Positions 25,241 through 31,464 of a stretch of DNA of 36,509 bases are shown here, one piece after another. The notes below the pieces were generated by a model that had not been told where the DNA came from, searched no databases, and saw nothing but the letters and a program-made list of their open reading frames with translations. Both the position numbers and the translations under genes were made by a program. The DNA is from Bacilli bacterium (lineage in GTDB: Bacteria; Bacillota_I; Bacilli_A; RFN20; CAG-826), in the NCBI GenBank assembly GCA_017540455.1, contig JAFYAZ010000035.1, positions 1 to 36,509 of the forward strand. Reading direction: 5' to 3'. Within the stretch, counting starts at the first letter, position 1. Every line of letters begins with the position of its first letter.

Positions 25241-26362
25241 TTAGGCTATGCCTAAGGATTTAAGCTTATCGAACATCTCTTTGGCAGCGATGATGCAATC
25301 ATCCATGTCGTAATACTTGTAGACCGCAAGCCTTCCAAGGAAGAAGGTCTTTGGCTCAAGCTTGGCCGAGAGTTCTTTATATGCAGCGGCGAGGCTATTG
25401 TTCTTCTCGTCGTTGATTGGGTAGCAAGGGATCTTTCCTTCTTCGAAGGTGTCAGGGTACTCGAATGTGACAAGGGTTGAATGATGGTTCTCGCAGAACG
25501 GATCAAAGGCCTTGTGCTCAGCGCAGCGGGTGTATGGCTGATCATGAGTGGTGAAGTTGATGACTGGGTTGTTCTGGTAACGGTCCATCTGCATCCACTG
25601 ATTGTCGAAACGGAGGGATCTGTATTCGAGCTTGCCGAGCTTGAATGAGAAGTACTCATCAAGACGTCCGGTGTAGATGACGTGGTCCGCCATTGCGTCC
25701 CATTTTTCTTTCTCTTCGAAGTAATCCACGCCGGTTTTGACGTCGATTTCTTTCAAAAGGTTCTCAACCCACTTGGAATAACCGCCGACTGGAAGTCCCT
25801 GCCAGGTGTCGTTGAAATAGTTGTTGTTGTATTCAAATCTCAAAGGCAAACGTTTGATGATGCTAGCAGGAAGCTCTTTGCAATCTCTGCCCCACTGCTT
25901 CTCGGTGTAGCCTTTGATGAGTTTCTCGTAGATGGTGCGTCCAACGAGTTTGATGGCTTGCTCTTCGAGGTTCTTTGGTTCATCGATGTGTTCCTTCTCA
26001 ACCTCTTCAGCGATTTTGGCTTTCGCCTCTTCCGCGGTAGTGACACCCCATAACTCATGGAAGGTGTTCATGTTGAAAGGCATGTGGTAGAACTCGCCAT
26101 GGCAGTTGGCGATAGGCGAGTTGATGAATGGATAAACCTCAACATTGTTGTTGAACATATCCCAGGCGAATTTGTCTGAGGTATGGAAAATGTGCGGTCC
26201 ATAAGTGTGGACGATGATGCCATCTTGGATGGCTGTGGAAATATTGCCGCCGACATCGTTGCGTTTCTCGAGGACGAGAACCTTCTTACCGGCGTTCTTA
26301 AGTAAGTTGGCGATCGTTGAGCCAGAAAGGCCGCTGCCAACAATCAAGTAATCGTAATGCAT
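25241..26362 (-). CDS. glf: UDP-galactopyranose mutase
   Basis: This 373-residue flavoenzyme interconverts UDP-galactopyranose and UDP-galactofuranose, the donor for galactofuranose-containing surface glycans. The FAD-binding motif is IVGSGLSGS (7-15), followed by VLEKRNDVGGN and HTYGPHIFHT. The substrate region RLPLRFEYNNNYFNDTWQGLPVGGY is diagnostic of Glf. The ATG at 26362 has AGGAG five bases upstream; an in-frame GTG two codons earlier overlaps that site. It lies upstream of GH3 and the glycosyltransferase on the same strand and is divergent from the peptidase gene. Confidence 0.96.
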   Translation of the reverse strand: MHYDYLIVGSGLSGSTIANLLKNAGKKVLVLEKRNDVGGNISTAIQDGIIVHTYGPHIFHTSDKFAWDMFNNNVEVYPFINSPIANCHGEFYHMPFNMNTFHELWGVTTAEEAKAKIAEEVEKEHIDEPKNLEEQAIKLVGRTIYEKLIKGYTEKQWGRDCKELPASIIKRLPLRFEYNNNYFNDTWQGLPVGGYSKWVENLLKEIDVKTGVDYFEEKEKWDAMADHVIYTGRLDEYFSFKLGKLEYRSLRFDNQWMQMDRYQNNPVINFTTHDQPYTRCAEHKAFDPFCENHHSTLVTFEYPDTFEEGKIPCYPINDEKNNSLAAAYKELSAKLEPKTFFLGRLAVYKYYDMDDCIIAAKEMFDKLKSLGIA

Positions 26363-26387
26363 AAGCACTCCTATTCAGACCGGTATA

Positions 26388-26410
26388 TTTTACCTTAACC
26401 TAGGGTAAAA
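26388..26410. promoter_or_regulatory. 23-bp inverted repeat between glf and peptidase gene
   Basis: TTTTACC-N9-GGTAAAA sits in the middle of the 73-base divergent intergenic region. It is 25 bases from each start codon and overlaps both sets of possible promoter elements (TACAAT at 26415-26420 for the plus strand). It is a candidate shared operator. A second small TACC-AAA-GGTA repeat lies at 26421-26431. Confidence 0.45.
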
Positions 26411-26435
26411 GTGCTACAATACCAAAGGTAAATTT

Positions 26436-27623
26436 ATGAAAAAGAACGAAGTTATACATGAAGCGCTGGCAAAAGAAGGCGCAGATGCTTGGGTTATCGT
26501 CGACTACGAAAACAGAAATAAAACTCTAGTCGAATTCCTTGGTAACAGGATGCTCACGAGAAAGATTTTCCTCGTCTTCCCGCTTAGCAAGAAGCCTTTC
26601 ATCATTTGTCATTCAATCGACACCGTTTTCCTTAGGGACGAAGAGATCACAAGTCAGTTCGACCTCAAGGTCTACCATACCTGGCAAGAGATGCTCGATA
26701 TCGAGAAGAAAGAGTTCGCCGAATACAAGAAGGTCCTTATGGACATCTCCGAGTTTGGCCTTCTCCCAAGAATCTCTTTAGCCGACTATGGCTCGGTCGA
26801 GTTCATTAAGAGCCTTGGCATCGAAGTCGCTTCAAGCGGAAACCTCCTCCAGAGATTCAGCGCCTTATATAGCGACAGAGCCTATGAGCTTCAGCTTCTC
26901 GCCAACAAGAAGACCCTCATGATCAAAGATGAGGCCTTCGCCAAAATCAAAGAGCTCATTCTTAAGAATGGCGAGACCAGCGAATATGAGATCCAGAAAT
27001 TCATCTGCGATAGATTCCACGAAGAAGGCATGGTCTATGACGACCCAGCTATCGTCGCGATTGGCAAGAACGCTTCCGACCCTCATTATGGCCCAAGCAA
27101 AGAAGTCTCCTCCCCTATCAAAAAAGGCGACTTGGTCCTTATCGATATGTGGGCGAAGATGGACGACCCTGAAGGCGTCTACGCCGACATCACCTGGATG
27201 GGTTATGTCGGAGAAGAGGTCCCAGAGGTTTATGCGAAGAGATTCGAGATCTTGAAGAAGGCGATTGAGGCCGATTTCGAGTTCCTTAAAAATGAGCTTC
27301 CTAAGAGGGCTGTCGCCGGTTACGAAGTCGACCAAATCTCAAGAGATTACATAAAAGACGCAGGATTTGCTGAGTATTTTGTCCATAGAACCGGACATAA
27401 CATCGCGGTTGATGTCTCTCCTCATGGCCCTGGCGTGAACATCGATAACTATGAGTCGCACGACACTCGAGAGATCATCGACGGAGTCACTTTCTCTCTT
27501 GAGCCAGGCATCTATGCGCCTGACTTCGGCATGAGAAGCGAGACCAACGTCTATATCAAAAACAGGCAACCAATTTACGTTGCTGGACACCAAGAAGAAA
27601 TCGTCGCGATTCTCAAAGATTAA
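26436..27623 (+). CDS. M24 family metallopeptidase (Xaa-Pro aminopeptidase-like)
   Basis: This 395-residue protein has an N-terminal creatinase-like domain (about 1-150) and a pita-bread catalytic domain. Metal ligands are all present: D237 (LIDMWAK), D251 (YADITW), H321 (HRTGHNIAVDVSP), E356 (SLEPGIY) and E369 (RSETNVY). Family members remove N-terminal residues before proline. The spacing between the two aspartates is three residues longer than in E. coli PepP. AAAGG lies upstream of the ATG in a very short predicted leader. It is followed by a terminator. A non-peptidase M24 function cannot be excluded. Confidence 0.88.
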   Translation: MKKNEVIHEALAKEGADAWVIVDYENRNKTLVEFLGNRMLTRKIFLVFPLSKKPFIICHSIDTVFLRDEEITSQFDLKVYHTWQEMLDIEKKEFAEYKKVLMDISEFGLLPRISLADYGSVEFIKSLGIEVASSGNLLQRFSALYSDRAYELQLLANKKTLMIKDEAFAKIKELILKNGETSEYEIQKFICDRFHEEGMVYDDPAIVAIGKNASDPHYGPSKEVSSPIKKGDLVLIDMWAKMDDPEGVYADITWMGYVGEEVPEVYAKRFEILKKAIEADFEFLKNELPKRAVAGYEVDQISRDYIKDAGFAEYFVHRTGHNIAVDVSPHGPGVNIDNYESHDTREIIDGVTFSLEPGIYAPDFGMRSETNVYIKNRQPIYVAGHQEEIVAILKD

Positions 27624-27635
27624 CCTTAGTTCTAG

Positions 27636-27670
27636 AAGGTCGGCCAAATTTGACCGACTTTTTCTTTTTG
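27636..27670 (+). terminator. Intrinsic terminator after the M24 peptidase
   Basis: Stem AAGGTCGG with CCGACTTT (one G-U) around a 10-nt loop is followed by TTCTTTTT. The same bases include the -35 box of the next promoter. Confidence 0.75.
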
Positions 27671-27678
27671 ACTAGAAT
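27650..27678 (+). promoter_or_regulatory. Promoter of the radical-SAM pair
   Basis: TTGACC (27650-27655), a 17-bp spacer and TAGAAT (27673-27678) each match consensus at five of six positions. The ATG begins 12 bases after the -10, so the leader would be about 5 bases and contains no Shine-Dalgarno. The -35 lies within the preceding terminator hairpin. Confidence 0.65.
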
Positions 27679-27689
27679 AGGCACGTCTT

Positions 27690-28592
27690 ATGAAATTCTC
27701 ATCTTTCATGAAATTTGCTGGTTTCGGAATCAGCACAATTCTCTTTCGAAGGAAGAAGCCTATTTTAGGAACGGTCATCGTCACCGATAAGTGCAACCTC
27801 CACTGCAAACACTGTTCCGTCAATAACATCACCGCGGTCATCCACCCATATGAACAGATCAAAGGCGAGATGAAGCAGCTCTATGACATGGGCGTGCGCA
27901 TCCTCTTTTTCTGTGGAGGCGAGACCTTCATGTGGAAGGACGGAGACAAGACCCTTAGAGACCTCGTCATCGAGGCGAAAAAGATGGGCTTTCTCATCGT
28001 CAACGTGGTCACGAACGGTACCTGGCCAATCGATTTGCCAGAGGCGGACTTAATTTTATTAAGTCTTGATGGCGACAAAGTCCACCACAACATCATCAGA
28101 GGCGAAACTTACGACACCATCTTCGAGAACATCTCCAAAGCCACTTCTGACAACATCTGTTTCTATATGGCCGTCAATCAAATCAACAAAGATTGCATCC
28201 GTGACGTCTGCGAGAAAGCCCGCGACACCAAGAACGTCAGAGCGGTCTCTTTCAACTTCCATACCCCATACCCAGATACCAAAGAACTCAAACTCACCAA
28301 AGAAGATAAAGCCAAATGCTGCGAGACCATAAAGCAGATGATGAAGGAAGGCTGCCCCGTCTTTAACCTTAAGAGCGCATTCCCATATATCATCGAGAAC
28401 AAATTCCCAACTCCGTGCTACCAATGCGTCGTCATGGAGAATGGAAAGCTTTCCGTCTGCGGGCGTTGCATCGATGTCCCAGGCCTTTGTGATGAATGTG
28501 GCTACTTCTTCGTCGCCGAATATACCCTTCTCTTCAGGGGCAACTTGAAGATCATCTTCGAGATGCTTAAGACTTACCTGAAATACATCTAA
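27690..28592 (+). CDS. Radical SAM protein with three C-terminal CxxC pairs
   Basis: This 300-residue protein has the radical-SAM 4Fe-4S motif C35-x3-C39-x2-C42 (CNLHCKHC) and the SAM-contact motif GGE at 76-78. The C-terminal part has C243xxC246, C257xxC260 and C267xxC270, which could bind one or more extra iron-sulfur clusters as in SPASM-type enzymes, though the spacing is not classical. The N-terminus MKFSSFMKFAGFGISTILF and the C-terminal LLFRGNLKIIFEMLKTYL are hydrophobic or amphipathic and may touch the membrane. One base separates its stop from the next radical-SAM gene, so the two probably work together. I cannot name the substrate. Confidence 0.85.
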   Translation: MKFSSFMKFAGFGISTILFRRKKPILGTVIVTDKCNLHCKHCSVNNITAVIHPYEQIKGEMKQLYDMGVRILFFCGGETFMWKDGDKTLRDLVIEAKKMGFLIVNVVTNGTWPIDLPEADLILLSLDGDKVHHNIIRGETYDTIFENISKATSDNICFYMAVNQINKDCIRDVCEKARDTKNVRAVSFNFHTPYPDTKELKLTKEDKAKCCETIKQMMKEGCPVFNLKSAFPYIIENKFPTPCYQCVVMENGKLSVCGRCIDVPGLCDECGYFFVAEYTLLFRGNLKIIFEMLKTYLKYI

Positions 28593-28593
28593 A

Positions 28594-29847
28594 ATGAGTT
28601 TCCTTACATCACTTGCAAGATCCTGGCTCACAAGGTCACTCAAACCATTCACTTTCAAGAGTGATTACGACCAGCTTCTCCCATATGAAAACCTAGACAA
28701 TCTAGGTCTTTATGTTCACCTTCCTTTTTGCAAAAACATCTGCAATTTCTGCCCGTATTGCAAAAAACTCTACTCAGAAGAGGAGAGTAACAGGTATATC
28801 GATGCCCTCATAAAAGAGATCCATTTGGTAGGTTCTCAAAGCAAAGAAAAGAAGAAGGTCACGAGCCTCTATTTCGGAGGCGGAACTCCTGCTTTGTCCG
28901 CGCCTAGAATCCACGAGATCATTGAGGCCATAAACGAGCACTTCATCATCACCGAAGGAATCGGTTTGGAGCTTCATCCGGAAAACGTTAACAAAGAGAC
29001 CCTCCAGACACTTAAAGACGCTGGGGTCACCAAGATCTCAATCGGCATTCAGTCCTTCCGTTCCAAATATCAGTCCATATTGGGAAGAAAGACCGTCGAT
29101 ACCGAAGCCATGAAAGAGGCTTTAAAGGCCGTTCCTTTTGAAACGGTGTCGATGGACTTCATCTTCGCTTTGCCTTCACAGACATATGAAGACCTTGAAG
29201 CGGATGTCGATGAAGCTTTCGAGCTTGGCGCTAACCACGTAGCCATTTATCCGTTCATCGACTTCACCTTCACCTCTAGCAAAGTCAAAGCCCTTCCAAA
29301 GAAAGAGAAAAGAGAGCTTCTTGATGCCATAACAAAACACTGCCAAGAGAAAGGCTATCCTCGCAGCACCATTTGGACCTTCTCAAGCAAGCCTGAGGCC
29401 AAATACTCGTCAATGACGAGAGAGACCTTCTTAGGCTTCGGTTGTTCTGCTACCACCCTTCTCAAAGACCAGTTCAAGATCAACACGTTCGATGTTGATT
29501 CCTACATCAAGAGAATCGAAGAAGGGAAACTCCCAACTTCGTTGACCATCAGATTCAAGAAGAGACAAAGAATGGTCTATTGGCTCTTCTGGACCGCTTA
29601 TAGCACAAGCGTGGATTCCAAAGACTTTGAGAAGTTCTTCGGTGTATCCCTTAAGAAGAAGTATGGGTTTGAGCTATGGCTCGCTAAGAAGATAGGCTAC
29701 ATCACTGAGAAAGATGGTGTTTACACCATGACCCTCAAGGGGGCCTTCTACTACCACTACTTCGAGAACTTCTATACTCTCTCATATATCGACAAGATGT
29801 GGGGAATCATGAGGAAAGAACCTTTCCCAAAACAAATCAAACTTTAA
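28594..29847 (+). CDS. HemN/HemW-like radical SAM protein
   Basis: This 417-residue member of the coproporphyrinogen-oxidase-like radical SAM group has YVHLPFCKNICNFCPYCK, giving cysteines 46, 50, 53 and 56. The first three fit the cluster motif CxxxCxxC; the fourth is an added CxxC spacing, while HemN has CxC there and HemW usually none. FGGGTP (95-100) and the IQSFRSKYQSILGR segment are typical, and a winged-helix HemN C-terminal domain spans about 315-400. There are no heme-biosynthesis genes nearby. Relatives include HemW, radical-SAM methylases and anaerobic heme-opening enzymes, and I cannot choose between them. It has no Shine-Dalgarno and likely relies on reinitiation after the preceding stop. 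Confidence 0.83.
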   Translation: MSFLTSLARSWLTRSLKPFTFKSDYDQLLPYENLDNLGLYVHLPFCKNICNFCPYCKKLYSEEESNRYIDALIKEIHLVGSQSKEKKKVTSLYFGGGTPALSAPRIHEIIEAINEHFIITEGIGLELHPENVNKETLQTLKDAGVTKISIGIQSFRSKYQSILGRKTVDTEAMKEALKAVPFETVSMDFIFALPSQTYEDLEADVDEAFELGANHVAIYPFIDFTFTSSKVKALPKKEKRELLDAITKHCQEKGYPRSTIWTFSSKPEAKYSSMTRETFLGFGCSATTLLKDQFKINTFDVDSYIKRIEEGKLPTSLTIRFKKRQRMVYWLFWTAYSTSVDSKDFEKFFGVSLKKKYGFELWLAKKIGYITEKDGVYTMTLKGAFYYHYFENFYTLSYIDKMWGIMRKEPFPKQIKL

Positions 29848-29851
29848 AAAC

Positions 29852-29890
29852 AAAAAAAGAGGCGCGGAGTAAGGACGCCTCTTTCTTTTG
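29852..29890. terminator. Bidirectional terminator between radical-SAM pair and hsp20
   Basis: A 9-bp stem AAAGAGGCG/CGCCTCTTT with an 11-nt loop has CTTTTG on the plus side and TTTTTTTG on the minus side. It serves the radical-SAM operon and the convergent hsp20. A second inverted repeat, AACAGCG-N13-CGCTGTT (29913-29939), lies between it and the hsp20 stop; its role is unclear. Confidence 0.85.
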
Positions 29891-29940
29891 TTAGTCGAGA
29901 ATGTTGGTATGGAACAGCGTGAAAGGAGTAGCCGCTGTTA

Positions 29941-30348
29941 CTAGTTGATTGAGATGTTGTGAACCAACTCTTTCTTCTCTTCTTCCTTAGGGAAGACGAG
30001 GGAGAGAACACCGTTTTCGAATTTAGCGTTGATGTCCTTTTCGTTGGTCAAACCAACATAGTAAGTCCTAGAAGCAGAACCATAGGTTCTCTCGTGGCAA
30101 ACATATTTGCCTTTGGACTTTTCATCCCTCTTGTCTTCGCGTTTGGCGGAGATGGTTAAGTATCCATCTTTGAGGGTGACGTTGATGTCTTCTTTCTTAA
30201 CGCCAGGAAGCTCTACATCCATCATGTAATGGGTTTCGTCTTCTTTGACATCCGTCTTCATGGAGATGGCGTGATTTTCTCTTCTGCTAACTGGAGCGAA
30301 GAAATCGTAGAATGGATCAAATCCGTAGTTGACTAAATCAAATGTCAT
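29941..30348 (-). CDS. Hsp20/alpha-crystallin small heat-shock protein
   Basis: This 135-residue ATP-independent holdase binds unfolding proteins in the cytosol. The alpha-crystallin domain spans about 25-125: VELPGVKKEDINVTL, then LTISAKRED and the GVLSLVFPK signature at 113-121. The C-terminal ISI (132-134) is the IxI motif that docks into a neighbouring subunit for oligomer assembly. AAGGAGGT precedes the ATG by seven bases. Two CIRCE operators and a sigma-A-type promoter lie upstream, so HrcA repression relieved by heat is predicted. CIRCE control of a small heat-shock gene is less usual than of groES or dnaK. Confidence 0.95.
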   Translation of the reverse strand: MTFDLVNYGFDPFYDFFAPVSRRENHAISMKTDVKEDETHYMMDVELPGVKKEDINVTLKDGYLTISAKREDKRDEKSKGKYVCHERTYGSASRTYYVGLTNEKDINAKFENGVLSLVFPKEEEKKELVHNISIN

Positions 30349-30372
30349 TGTAGTTACCTCCTTGGGATTTTT

Positions 30373-30399
30373 TTAGCACTCATACTTCCTAAGTGCTAA
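30373..30399. promoter_or_regulatory. CIRCE operator 1 (HrcA site)
   Basis: TTAGCACTC-N9-AAGTGCTAA matches the CIRCE consensus TTAGCACTC-N9-GAGTGCTAA at 17 of 18 arm positions. It covers the predicted transcription start of hsp20. HrcA binds CIRCE and represses heat-shock genes until misfolded proteins accumulate. Confidence 0.93.
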
Positions 30400-30403
30400 C
30401 TAT

Positions 30404-30431
30404 ATATTAGCCCTCTTTTTAGCACTGTCAA
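30404..30431 (-). promoter_or_regulatory. hsp20 promoter
   Basis: On the minus strand, a perfect TTGACA (30426-30431) and a TAATAT (30404-30409) are separated by 16 bp. The -35 lies inside CIRCE 2, and the -10 is between the two CIRCE elements. Confidence 0.85.
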
Positions 30432-30445
30432 TAGGTAAGTGCTAA
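30419..30445. promoter_or_regulatory. CIRCE operator 2 (HrcA site)
   Basis: TTAGCACTG-N9-AAGTGCTAA matches the CIRCE consensus at 16 of 18 arm positions. It overlaps the -35 of hsp20 and starts four bases beyond the stop of the upstream gene. Its centre is 46 bp from that of CIRCE 1. Confidence 0.88.
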
Positions 30446-30449
30446 TTTT

Positions 30450-30836
30450 TTATGCGAAATTTTTTGCCCTCTCATTCATGCGCGCGAACGCATTAAATAA
30501 TAAAGATGATATCTGCTTTTCGTAGGCGCCAAAGTCGACTATGAAAAAATCGTTTTTGGTGTTTTCGCGAAATAATTTTTCAACTTCGTAATTAATTTCT
30601 TTCACCATCTTCTCTGCGCAGACGTCGCAGATCTGCTGGTAGCGGCTCATGTCAAAACCCCAGCCGCTGATTAAGCCTGCTGTGTCTTTAAGGGTTTTGC
30701 AGAGTTTTTCCCTTAGAGCGGTCATCTTAAACTTTCCTTTGAACTGGGAAGAATAAGGATCAAGCCCATCGGATATGAGCTTTGAGAAATAAGAAAGAAC
30801 TTCGGTTTCGGTGTTTTGATAAATGTTGTTATTCAT
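30450..30836 (-). CDS. Uncharacterised 128-residue protein
   Basis: I do not recognise this protein. It is soluble and mostly helical by appearance, with no signal peptide or membrane segment. It contains three cysteines: one in LREKLCKTLKD and two in QQICDVCAEKM, the latter a single CxxC that might bind metal or be redox-active. The ATG at 30836 follows GGAGG, supporting it as a real gene; the in-frame GTG four codons upstream forms part of that site. It lies between the CIRCE-hsp20 unit and a small membrane-protein gene, with its own weak promoter (TTGTGA and TATATG, 19-bp spacing). An inverted repeat spans its start region. It may be read through into hsp20. Confidence 0.65.
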   Translation of the reverse strand: MNNNIYQNTETEVLSYFSKLISDGLDPYSSQFKGKFKMTALREKLCKTLKDTAGLISGWGFDMSRYQQICDVCAEKMVKEINYEVEKLFRENTKNDFFIVDFGAYEKQISSLLFNAFARMNERAKNFA

Positions 30837-30869
30837 AAGTGCCTCCACTTCTCATATAGAGGCATTTAT
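30835..30869. promoter_or_regulatory. Inverted repeat across the start of the 128-residue gene
   Basis: ATAAGTGCCTC (30835-30845) and GAGGCATTTAT (30859-30869) form 11-bp arms with one mismatch and a 13-base loop. The left arm contains the ribosome-binding site (GGAGG on the minus strand) and the first two bases of the start codon. If transcribed as a whole it would hide the ribosome-binding site; if the promoter is the TATATG in the loop, it would be a DNA operator instead. Confidence 0.4.
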
Positions 30870-30881
30870 GAAAATGTTCAC

Positions 30882-30907
30882 AAAAAAAGGACCGAAGAAT
30901 CGGTCCT
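30882..30907 (-). terminator. Intrinsic terminator after the 152-residue membrane protein gene
   Basis: A perfect 8-bp stem AGGACCGA/TCGGTCCT with a 4-nt loop is followed on the minus strand by seven T residues. Confidence 0.9.
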
Positions 30908-30926
30908 AGATTTTGTTGTTTGTTCC

Positions 30927-31385
30927 TTACTTAGCAAGGAAGGCTTTGACACCGATGAAGAGTTCGGTTCCAGCGGCAAGGAGAGCAGCAACCGCGGTAG
31001 CGATGAATCCCCAAGCAAGGGTGAGCTGGAACTGAGGAGCTTCGACCATGACTGGGGCAAGGAAGGCTAAGATGCCGGCGACGGCCATGCAGAGGCCACC
31101 GACGATCGAAAGGAATCCACCGAACTTTCCGCCATACCATCCGAAGGCGACTCCGAGAAGTTCGAAGGCAGCGCCAACGATGAAGAGAACGAACATGGCA
31201 ACAAGTCCGCCAGTCGCGCTGATAGTGAATGGAGCAGCTGGGTTGGTGAAGACAAAGTCATAACCGCGAACGAACTCATCCGCGCCAGCCTGGACGCCAG
31301 GGGCGATTGGGAAGAGGAACGCGCAAAGGGTGAAGATAAGGGCAACGATGCCAAGTAATCCACCTAAATTTGAAGTCTTTTTCAT
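30927..31385 (-). CDS. Small four-helix membrane protein, unknown function
   Basis: This 152-residue protein has four predicted transmembrane segments at about residues 8-30, 56-78, 87-111 and 122-148. A short polar loop after the first (AGADEFVRGYDFVFTNPAAPF) probably lies outside the membrane. It starts MKKTSNLGG, and AAAGGA is placed about eight bases before the ATG. I do not recognise a family. It has its own promoter (TTGAAC, 17 bp, TAAGAT) and terminator, so it is a single-gene unit. The composition (Gly, Ala, Phe) is typical of small integral membrane proteins of Bacillota. Confidence 0.75.
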   Translation of the reverse strand: MKKTSNLGGLLGIVALIFTLCAFLFPIAPGVQAGADEFVRGYDFVFTNPAAPFTISATGGLVAMFVLFIVGAAFELLGVAFGWYGGKFGGFLSIVGGLCMAVAGILAFLAPVMVEAPQFQLTLAWGFIATAVAALLAAGTELFIGVKAFLAK

Positions 31386-31414
31386 ATAGTTAGTCCTTTA
31401 CTAGAAACGAGTTA

Positions 31415-31443
31415 ATCTTACTAGCCTTGTAATCGTTGTTCAA
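31415..31443 (-). promoter_or_regulatory. Promoter of the 152-residue membrane protein gene
   Basis: On the minus strand, TTGAAC (31438-31443) and TAAGAT (31415-31420) have a 17-bp spacer. An inverted repeat AGCCTTG-N11-CAAGGCT (31423-31447) overlaps the -35 and the spacer, and a second palindrome, TAATTGTT-A-AACAATTA (31451-31467), lies just upstream and includes the stop codon of the PIN gene. Either could be a regulator site. Confidence 0.5.
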
Positions 31444-31464
31444 GGCTTCGTAATTGTTAAACAA

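Noticed and set aside
28059-28658. 199-residue reading frame opposite the first radical-SAM gene
   Set aside because: It overlaps the radical-SAM gene and crosses into the next gene; its composition is that of an antisense frame.
29913-29939. Inverted repeat AACAGCG-N13-CGCTGTT as a small RNA or second terminator
   Set aside because: It has no T-run and no promoter-like sequence; kept only as a note with the neighbouring terminator.
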